DNA from: Akkermansiaceae bacterium
Lineage (GTDB): Bacteria; Verrucomicrobiota; Verrucomicrobiia; Verrucomicrobiales; Akkermansiaceae
Direction of reading: 5' to 3'
Assembly (NCBI GenBank): GCA_028293225.1
Contig: JAQGPE010000515.1
Coordinates: 1-11,703, forward strand
Length of the DNA stretch: 11,703 nt
Below, one piece after another: positions 5,644 to 11,703 of this stretch. Every line of letters starts with the position of its first letter. Positions within the stretch are counted from its first letter, which is position 1. The notes beneath the pieces were generated by a model. The model was not told where the DNA came from. It saw only the letters and a program-made list of their open reading frames with translations, and did no database searches. The position numbers and the translations under genes are program-made.

Positions 5644-8168
5644 TCCGGCGTCTTTTCCTCTTGGTTCTCACGACCTCCGCCGCGTTGGCTGCGGACGTGC
5701 CGCAGGCGTTCACCCTCGGTGAGCCGGGTCTGAAGGCTGTCACGATCGACAGCGATGAACGCGAATCGTTCCTCGGACTGCAACTCGATAGCGCCGGACG
5801 TTTGTTCGCCGGCTGCCGCGAGGCTCTTTTCGTCTACGAACCCGCACCTCGTGGTCTCTATCAGCAGCGGCAGGAGCTGTTCCGCTTTCCGAAGGATGCC
5901 TGGATCTACGACATCGCGATCCGGGGCGATGACCTCTACGTCTCCACCCACACCGCGATCTATCTTCTGGAAGGGGCCGTGAAGAAGCGCCAGGGCATCG
6001 TCCCGCGGCGGCTCGTCTGGGGCCTGCCCATGATGAAGGGCTTCGACATGCATCAGGGGATCCACGGCATGGCCATCGGGCCGGAGGGCGACATCTATTT
6101 TTCGAATGGCGATGAAATCGTCGGTTATGGGGAGTTCAAGCGCCCCGACCACTGGTCGCACTGGACGTATTTCCACTGGACAAAAGGCACGCAGGTCACC
6201 GGTGGCGGGGGTGTGTTCCGGATCAGCCCGGATGGAGAAAAGTTCGACGTGATCGCCGCTGGAACGCGGAACAATTGCGGAATCTCTTTCGACCGGTCAT
6301 GGAATCTCTTCGCCAGTGACAACGATCACGAGGCGATGCCGGAGCGCTACGTTCCGGGGCGGCTGCTCCACGTCACGCCCGGCGCCTATTTCTCCTGGCC
6401 GCGCGGCTGGATGCCGGAGAAAGAGCCCTGGCGGGCGGACCTGCTCGACACCATGTATCCGGACGTCGGCCGTTATGTCCCGACGGGACAGATCTACTAT
6501 GACGACACCTTCCTGCCCGAGGCGTGCCGGCACAGCCTGTATGTGGCCGAGTGGGGCATGGGAAAGTTGCTTCGCTACCCGCTGCGAGCCCAGGGCGCGT
6601 CGTTCAAGGTCGAGCAAAAGGACTTTCTCAACAGTCCTTCGGAAGTCCGGCCGGTGGGACTGGCGGTGGGGCGGGGAGGCCGGATCTTCACGAGTGTCTG
6701 CCACATGAAAGGCAACGAAGCCTCTCCCATGTATCGTAGCGAGATCATCATGATCACGCGGAAGAATGATGCGGATGCCGCCCCCTTTGACGGCTACGAA
6801 GAAACTGCCGCTTCCGTGGAAAAACTCTATGCGGAGCTGGAGACGCCCTCGTGGCAGCGCCGCTATCGCGCCCACGTGGAGCTGTTGCGTCGCGGCGCGC
6901 CGGCGTGTCGACCGGCGGCTGCGAAACTCTTGAAGGCCACTCCCGGATCGCCACTATCGATCCATCTGCTTTGGCTTGCCGCTGCCGCTGGAGCCTTGGA
7001 TCAGATCACTTCGCTGACCGCGTCCCCGGTGGCCGAAATACGGCATCAGGCACTCCGCGCGCTGGCCCGGTTCGCATCCACTCCCGATCGCGGGATCTTT
7101 GAGCGGGCCCTGGGAGATCCGAACCCCCAGTGCGTGCAGGTCGCCCTCTCGACCCTGCGCGACCGCTTCGAAAGCGTGCCGCTTGCCCGGGTCACCGTGA
7201 TCGCCCGTAGCCCGGATCGTCTTTTGCGTCAGTCCGCCGTCCAGCTGCTTACCGCCCGCCTCACGAGTGCCGACGTGCAGAGGCTCTGCGAATCCGCCGA
7301 CGCTGCCGACCGCCTGACCGGAATCCTTGTCGCCGGGCAACGCCTCACCGTTCCTCCGCTCGTGGGTCCGCTTCCCACCGATTGGCCGCTCGATCCGATG
7401 GAGAGCAACGTCACGTATGTCGGAGAGACCGTGGACCTGCCGACCCGAGGGCCGCTGGGAAATTTCACCCTGGCGGATGTCTGGTCGAAGCGATCGAAAT
7501 CGGCGGAAGATGAAACGCTCTTCGCATTGTTGGAACGGCGGCTTCACGATCCCGTCCCCGGCCATGCGAAGCAGGCCGCTTTCTTTCTGCGCTTGCTGAA
7601 GGACCCGCGGACGGATGCGGAGTGCGCGGACATTCTGGGTCTGCCCGCCACCGGGGTGGCACAAGGCGCTCCTTTGAAAGGGGCATCCAGTGCCGGCATC
7701 ATGGAGTTGCCGGATGAGTTCAAGACATTGGATTGGGTCAAAGAGACCGCGGCGGGCAACCGTTCAAATGGAGCGACACTCTTCGCCCAACGCGGCTGCG
7801 TCGTGTGCCACGCGGCCAAGCCCGGTGATACCGGTGGAGGCGGCCCGTCACTGGTTGGCGCGGGCAGCCGGTTCTCCATCCCCTATCTGGTGGAGTCCGT
7901 CATCACTCCCAATAAAACCGTGTCGCCGATCTTCCGTTGGACACTGGTGACGAAGAAAGACGGAAGCGCCGTCGCCGGGCTGATCACGGGGGAAACCAGC
8001 GCCGAGATCGACCTTCTGCTCCCGGCCGGGATTCACCAGACCGTCAAAAAGGAGGAAGTGGCCAAGCGTGAGCAGCAGGACCGTTCGCCCATGCCGGAAG
8101 GCCTGATTCAATCTCCCGCCGAACTGCGCGATCTGATAGCCTACCTGATGTCACTTAAGGACGACTAA
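5640..8168 (+). CDS. Secreted dehydrogenase-like monoheme c-type cytochrome (PVC-type, TIGR02604/TIGR02603-like)
   Basis: From the ATG that overlaps the upstream stop, the protein has 842 residues. Residues 1-19 are a signal peptide (RR then LFLLVLTTSAALA). Residues about 25-385 resemble the membrane-bound dehydrogenase/sorbosone dehydrogenase-like beta-propeller of Planctomycetota and Verrucomicrobiota, with GIHGMAIGPEGDIYF and GTRNNCGISFD (208-218). Residues about 395-560 are helical and HEAT-like. The C-terminal domain carries one heme site, CVVCH (720-724), then GPSLVGAGSRFS and a late MPEG (M818) that could supply the distal heme ligand. It probably oxidises a carbohydrate-type substrate in the periplasm and passes electrons through the heme. 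The open frame begins at 5598, but the 14 extra codons would precede the signal peptide, so they are excluded. Substrate and cofactor cannot be read from sequence. Confidence 0.88.
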   Translation: MIRRLFLLVLTTSAALAADVPQAFTLGEPGLKAVTIDSDERESFLGLQLDSAGRLFAGCREALFVYEPAPRGLYQQRQELFRFPKDAWIYDIAIRGDDLYVSTHTAIYLLEGAVKKRQGIVPRRLVWGLPMMKGFDMHQGIHGMAIGPEGDIYFSNGDEIVGYGEFKRPDHWSHWTYFHWTKGTQVTGGGGVFRISPDGEKFDVIAAGTRNNCGISFDRSWNLFASDNDHEAMPERYVPGRLLHVTPGAYFSWPRGWMPEKEPWRADLLDTMYPDVGRYVPTGQIYYDDTFLPEACRHSLYVAEWGMGKLLRYPLRAQGASFKVEQKDFLNSPSEVRPVGLAVGRGGRIFTSVCHMKGNEASPMYRSEIIMITRKNDADAAPFDGYEETAASVEKLYAELETPSWQRRYRAHVELLRRGAPACRPAAAKLLKATPGSPLSIHLLWLAAAAGALDQITSLTASPVAEIRHQALRALARFASTPDRGIFERALGDPNPQCVQVALSTLRDRFESVPLARVTVIARSPDRLLRQSAVQLLTARLTSADVQRLCESADAADRLTGILVAGQRLTVPPLVGPLPTDWPLDPMESNVTYVGETVDLPTRGPLGNFTLADVWSKRSKSAEDETLFALLERRLHDPVPGHAKQAAFFLRLLKDPRTDAECADILGLPATGVAQGAPLKGASSAGIMELPDEFKTLDWVKETAAGNRSNGATLFAQRGCVVCHAAKPGDTGGGGPSLVGAGSRFSIPYLVESVITPNKTVSPIFRWTLVTKKDGSAVAGLITGETSAEIDLLLPAGIHQTVKKEEVAKREQQDRSPMPEGLIQSPAELRDLIAYLMSLKDD

Positions 8169-8226
8169 TGACGACCGGCAATTGATGGCCGCCATTCCAG
8201 GAAAGTGTGGGGATCATCATGCCACG

Positions 8227-8265
8227 GGTTTTCGGGGGTGCGACTATTGTTTCACTGTGAAAACC
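8227..8265. other. Weak inverted repeats between convergent genes, doubtful bidirectional terminator
   Basis: GGTTTTC (8227-8233) and GAAAACC (8259-8265) can pair across a 25-nt loop. Inside lies TTTCACTGTGAAA (8250-8262), a 13-nt palindrome. The cytochrome gene ends at 8168 and the AraC gene at 8270, so a terminator is expected in this 101-nt gap. Neither structure is a strong GC stem followed by a T-run, so the call is tentative. Confidence 0.25.
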
Positions 8266-8269
8266 GCGC

Positions 8270-9169
8270 CTAACGCTTGCGCCTCTTGCGCTCGCGATAC
8301 TCGGAAGGACTGCAGCCGTACTTGCGGCGGAAGAGGCGATTGAAGAATGAGACCTGCATGAATCCGCAAGAGAGTGAGATCTCAATGACGGACCGCTTGC
8401 TCTCGATCAACTGGCGGCGCACCTCGGTGAGGCGGATTTCCTGGAGGAAGTCGGTGAGGGTTTTGCCTGTGTGCCTCTTGAACTGGCGCCAGAATGTCGG
8501 TTTACTAAGGCCAGTAAACTTGAGGATTTCCTCCATCCGCACTTCGTCGCGGAAGTTTGCAATGAGGTAGCGGACCGCCACGCTCATCGCCAGCTGGTAG
8601 GTGGTCTCGGCAGGCAGCGAGAACGATTGGGTGGAGAGCGGCTTGGCTTCGGCGGAGGAAGCCGATGCAAGCGCGGAAAAAATTCGCAGTAGCAGACCCA
8701 TTCGGTCCAGCCCACCTCCCGCGACCGTGTCCTTCATCAGTTGCGTGATCTCCCGCTGGGTTCGGCCGGTGCAATAGAGGCCGCGGCCCGCATGGCGGAA
8801 CAGAGGGATGACGGCCATCGCTTCCGGCAGATTCCAGAAGGGATGGCCGGTGGGGAAATCCCACTGCACGGAAAGCCCGGAGGTATCACCCAAGGCATGC
8901 CAGTAGTGAGGCAGGTTCGCTCCCAACATCACCAGTTCACCGGGCACGATCGGACCGATGTGGTCGCCCACGAAGCGGGTGCCAGCTCCGTTATGAAAGA
9001 GCGTCAGCTCCATGTGCTGATGAAAATGCCAGGCATTCCCGACGCCTACGATGCGTTCGACGCGGTTGCCGGGATGGACGACATCGACCTCTCGCAGATT
9101 CCGGTCCCAGCGAAGAAGCCGGAACGACGAACCGGCGGACAACTGGATGTGCTCTCGGCTGCCTGGCAT
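8270..9169 (-). CDS. AraC-family transcriptional regulator with N-terminal cupin domain
   Basis: From ATG 9169 the protein has 299 residues. The N-terminal cupin sensor domain contains WHFHQHMELTLF (48-59), GTRFVGDHIGP (63-73) and PGELVMLGANLPHYW (76-90), the arrangement seen in sugar-responsive AraC regulators. The C-terminal DNA-binding domain (about 195-294) has two helix-turn-helix units: MEEILKFTGLSKPTFWRQFKR (212-232), and SVIEISLSCGFMQVSFFNRLFRRKYGCSPSEYR (260-292), the classical AraC signature. A basic tail ends the protein. The frame is open to ATGs at 9343 and 9352; that extra 58-61 residues is Ser/Pro-rich and resembles no domain, so the shorter start is preferred although neither has a clear Shine-Dalgarno. 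It is convergent to the isomerase-cytochrome pair and divergent from the repeat protein, so either could be its target (inference). Confidence 0.9.
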   Translation of the reverse strand: MPGSREHIQLSAGSSFRLLRWDRNLREVDVVHPGNRVERIVGVGNAWHFHQHMELTLFHNGAGTRFVGDHIGPIVPGELVMLGANLPHYWHALGDTSGLSVQWDFPTGHPFWNLPEAMAVIPLFRHAGRGLYCTGRTQREITQLMKDTVAGGGLDRMGLLLRIFSALASASSAEAKPLSTQSFSLPAETTYQLAMSVAVRYLIANFRDEVRMEEILKFTGLSKPTFWRQFKRHTGKTLTDFLQEIRLTEVRRQLIESKRSVIEISLSCGFMQVSFFNRLFRRKYGCSPSEYRERKRRKR

Positions 9170-9467
9170 CGGGGGAACTCTAGTAGTTGGCGCGGCTCCG
9201 ACAAGTTCGCCCGGGGACAATTCATCAGGAGCAGGCAAGTGAAGCGCTGGGGAAAGCGAGACGCAAGCGGTTGAATCCGAGTCTTCCGGGGTGAAACAAA
9301 AGTCACTGACGGTGGAACGCGAGGCGTAGAGCGCGAGCTTCATCCCGGTCATCTTGCGGTCAAGCCGGGGAACCCGCCCGGCTTATGGACCGGCACGTTG
9401 GAGATTCCTTGCTTCGGCTACATCTCCTCCCTCCCGCCGTTGATTCCAACCGCTGAAGAAAAAACCC
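9170..9467. promoter_or_regulatory. Divergent intergenic region between the AraC gene and the repeat-protein gene
   Basis: If the regulator starts at 9169, this 298-nt stretch must hold the promoters of both divergent genes. TTGGAG (9398-9403) and TACATC (9419-9424) are 15 nt apart, too short a spacing to call a promoter. Just before the repeat-protein ATG at 9468 is a purine run, GAAGAAAAAA, that could serve as a weak ribosome-binding site. If the regulator starts at 9352 instead, the true gap is only 115 nt. Confidence 0.35.
9362..9384. repeat. Inverted repeat, candidate operator
   Basis: AAGCCGGG (9362-9369) and CCCGGCTT (9377-9384) form a perfect 8-nt inverted repeat around a 7-nt spacer. 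It lies about 85 nt upstream of the repeat-protein start and just upstream of the longest possible AraC start. No T-run follows on either strand, so it is not a good terminator. An operator role is a guess from position. AraC proteins usually bind direct rather than inverted repeats. Confidence 0.3.
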
Positions 9468-11703
9468 ATGAAAAAAACCCATCGCTTCCTGCTCGTCAGC
9501 TCCTTCCTCGGCTCCACGCTGGGTCAAGTCCAAGCCAACAACGGCACGTGGACGAAGTCCGCCACCGGCGGCCTCTGGAGCGGCACTGTCAACTGGTCCG
9601 CCGGCACGATCGCGGTCGGATCCGGCTTCACGGCCGACTTCAATACCCTCGACATCGCGGCGGACAACACGGTCCACCTCGATGCTCCGCACACGCTTAC
9701 CAACCTGACCTTCGGTGATATAAACTCCGGCACCGCGGCCGGCTGGATTCTGGACAACAACGGCAACGCCGCCAACATCCTCACGCTCGACACCACGCTG
9801 GACACTGCGCCGGCCATCACCGTCAACGGGCTGGGTACGGGGAAGAAGGTCACGATCAGCGCGGAGGTGGCGGGCGTCACCGGCCTGACCAAGGCGGGCG
9901 TGGGCACGCTCGTGCTCACGGGCGCGAATACCTACACGTCGGATACCCGCGTGACGGGCGGCACCTTGAAGTTCAGCGGCGGTAGCCTCGATGCCGCGCA
10001 CAATCTGTATATCGGCGCGGGAGCCGGCGCCAGCGGAGCCATGGTTATGGATGGCACCGTGGAGACGCTGAATTTTTTCGGCGGCGGATATCCCGATGGG
10101 GTCTATGTCGGGCGCGACAGTGCCGGAACTCTCGATGTCAATGCGGGGATTCTGTCGAATCCAGGAGGCGACGTCACCGTTGCCTCCAAAGATGCCGGGT
10201 CGGGCGGTTCGACCGGAACGATCACGGTGGATGGGGGCAGTATCGAGGCCGGGCGGTTCATCATCGCCGATGACCAGAACAGCACCGCCCTGGTCGTGCT
10301 GAAGTCCGGGTCGATTTCGATCACCGGCCCGATCATTTTCGGGGGCGGGGGCGCCACTGCGGCCGCCGCCGGCAGTTTGGAGCTCAGGGGTGGAATCCTG
10401 AGCACCTCCAGCGTGTTTCGTTACAGCGGGGCGACGGCTTCCACGTTTATCCTGAATGGCGGCACGATCCAGGCCGCGGCCGCGAACGGGGGCTTTTTCA
10501 ATGGAGGTATCACCTATAACGTGCAGGCAGGCGGCGCGAAATTCGACACCGCCGGCTACGACATCGGGGTCGGGCAGGTTTTGGCGCACGATGGCGCGGC
10601 GCTGGATGGAGGCTTGACCAAATCCGGCGCGGGGACGCTGACGCTGGGCGAAAAGAATACCATCAATGGCAACGTGCTCGTTTCCGACGGAGTCCTCGAG
10701 TTGACCGGAGGCGCCGCCTCCGACGCCAATCCGCTCGGCGCCAATGTGGCAGGCAGGATTGTGACCGTGGCTTCGGAGGCAACCTTGCGGACTCTCACCA
10801 CTGATTCGATCGATTATTTCAGCGACATCGTGAACAACCTGGCGTTCGTCGTCCGCGGCACCTGGGAAAACAATCCGTCGAACGCGACAAACACGGGATT
10901 CCAGCGAGTCGATAATCTGACGCTGGAAGGTGCGGCGATCACCGATCGCGGACAGCACGGGGCTGGCTATGGCGGAATCCTGATGGCGGGCGCCGTCAGC
11001 GTCGGAGGCTTGGCTCCCTCGACCTACGATCAACTGGACGGCGGTTCGGGGCTCAGCATCCTCGATACAACCTTCAATGTCGCCGACGTCACCGGTAACG
11101 CGGGCGCGGACTTCACCATCAACGGAGGGATTCGGGAGGTGCCAGCGCGTGGCACAGGGAATCTCACCAAGAGCGGCGCCGGCACGCTGGCGATCACGGG
11201 CGTGAGCAGCTATTCCGGCGCGACCACCATCGATGCCGGCACGGTAACGGTGGGTGGAGCGGGCGTCTTGGGCAACGGCAGCTACGGGGGCGACATTACG
11301 CTCACCGCGAGCGGCAGCATCTTGAATTTCGCGAGTTCGGCTGATCAAATTTGCTTCGGAAGCATCAGCGGCAGCGGCTCGGTGATCCATAGTGGCACGG
11401 GCGTTTTGACCCTCTCGGGAGGCAATTCGTATACCGGTCCGACCTCCGTGACTGCCGGCACCCTGCTGGTGGACGGATCCATCGAAGACAGCGCGCTGAC
11501 CGTGACCGCTGGCGCCACCGTGGGTGGCATCGGCGCCCTGGGAAGTGTCGTCATTTCGGCAAACGGGAACATCGCACCGGGTGACGCAGGAACCATAGAT
11601 CATCTGGGGGCGGGTTCTGCGACCATCGCAGGGCACCTGAAGATCGACCACGACGGCTCCCAGCCGCTCACCTGCGACCTTCTTGAAGTCAGCGGCAATC
11701 TCA
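9468..11703 (+). CDS. Secreted protein with autotransporter-associated beta-strand repeats (3' end beyond window)
   Basis: The frame is open from ATG 9468 to the window end, at least 745 residues. A signal peptide (MKKTHRF, then LLVSSFLGSTLG, cut near VQA at 21-23) starts it. Four copies of the beta-strand repeat with the pattern LTKxGxGTLxLxGxNxYxGxTxVxxGTLxV occur at about residues 138-168, 382-412, 564-595 and 636-668. Between the first two, residues 180-316 hold a second repeat type (see findings). The sequence is rich in Gly, Ala, Thr and Ser and almost free of Cys, as expected for a beta-helix surface or secreted protein. In this phylum such proteins often end in a PEP-CTERM sorting signal or, more rarely, an autotransporter barrel; the window stops before that can be seen. 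A long open frame on the opposite strand is a by-product of codon bias. Function unknown; adhesin or matrix roles are guesses. Confidence 0.9.
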   Translation, partial: MKKTHRFLLVSSFLGSTLGQVQANNGTWTKSATGGLWSGTVNWSAGTIAVGSGFTADFNTLDIAADNTVHLDAPHTLTNLTFGDINSGTAAGWILDNNGNAANILTLDTTLDTAPAITVNGLGTGKKVTISAEVAGVTGLTKAGVGTLVLTGANTYTSDTRVTGGTLKFSGGSLDAAHNLYIGAGAGASGAMVMDGTVETLNFFGGGYPDGVYVGRDSAGTLDVNAGILSNPGGDVTVASKDAGSGGSTGTITVDGGSIEAGRFIIADDQNSTALVVLKSGSISITGPIIFGGGGATAAAAGSLELRGGILSTSSVFRYSGATASTFILNGGTIQAAAANGGFFNGGITYNVQAGGAKFDTAGYDIGVGQVLAHDGAALDGGLTKSGAGTLTLGEKNTINGNVLVSDGVLELTGGAASDANPLGANVAGRIVTVASEATLRTLTTDSIDYFSDIVNNLAFVVRGTWENNPSNATNTGFQRVDNLTLEGAAITDRGQHGAGYGGILMAGAVSVGGLAPSTYDQLDGGSGLSILDTTFNVADVTGNAGADFTINGGIREVPARGTGNLTKSGAGTLAITGVSSYSGATTIDAGTVTVGGAGVLGNGSYGGDITLTASGSILNFASSADQICFGSISGSGSVIHSGTGVLTLSGGNSYTGPTSVTAGTLLVDGSIEDSALTVTAGATVGGIGALGSVVISANGNIAPGDAGTIDHLGAGSATIAGHLKIDHDGSQPLTCDLLEVSGNL

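Noticed and set aside
5277..6176. 299-codon minus-strand frame across the isomerase-cytochrome junction
   Set aside because: Both plus-strand genes here have clear domains and signal peptides; the antisense frame matches nothing recognisable.
9360..11651. A 763-codon open frame on the minus strand opposite the repeat protein
   Set aside because: It has no domain-like sequence, is rich in Arg, Gly and Ala as expected from antisense GC-rich codons, and mirrors a plus-strand frame that has a signal peptide and four recognisable repeats.

Overview
The window looks like chromosomal DNA from a GC-rich, Gram-negative member of the Verrucomicrobiota. Four things point there. One is a secreted dehydrogenase-like protein ending in the monoheme domain typical of the Planctomycetota/Verrucomicrobiota group. 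A second is a protein with autotransporter-associated beta-strand repeats. The third is a cupin-AraC regulator of a type common in that phylum. The last is a lipid A/LPS gene cluster containing an ELM1-like sugar transferase. The phylum is inferred from protein character; no 16S gene or other marker is present.

Left region (1-4180). A 5' fragment of a hemolysin III/TrhA family membrane protein runs off the left edge on the minus strand. Divergent to it is a small P-loop kinase-like ATPase (about 290-823). Its 3' end overlaps, tail to tail, the last gene of a minus-strand operon. That operon reads, in transcription order, a lipid A acyltransferase with an unusual C-terminal extension (4180-2813), an ELM1-like putative glycosyltransferase (2816-1896) and a GT4 glycosyltransferase (1899-784). 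Both junctions are 4-nt ATGA overlaps, so the three are probably translationally coupled and work together on lipid A acylation and core-sugar addition.

Middle (4181-4800). This holds a perfect 17-nt palindrome, a tRNA-Arg(CCU) gene, and a decayed piece of an IS3-family transposase directly 3' of the tRNA. The remainder shows no gene I can support.

Right region (4801-11703). Two plus-strand genes with signal peptides share an ATGA overlap: a TIM-barrel sugar isomerase/epimerase-like protein and an 842-aa dehydrogenase-like monoheme cytochrome. They look like a two-gene periplasmic carbohydrate module. Convergent to them is an AraC-family regulator with an N-terminal cupin domain (minus strand). 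Divergent from the regulator is a large secreted repeat protein that continues past the right edge. It has four beta-strand autotransporter-type repeats plus a second, different repeat array.

I see no CRISPR array, intact mobile element, phage gene or recognisable defence system. The least ordinary items are the acyltransferase with a GT9-like C-terminal half-domain, the exported isomerase coupled to a heme dehydrogenase, and the second repeat class in the surface protein.
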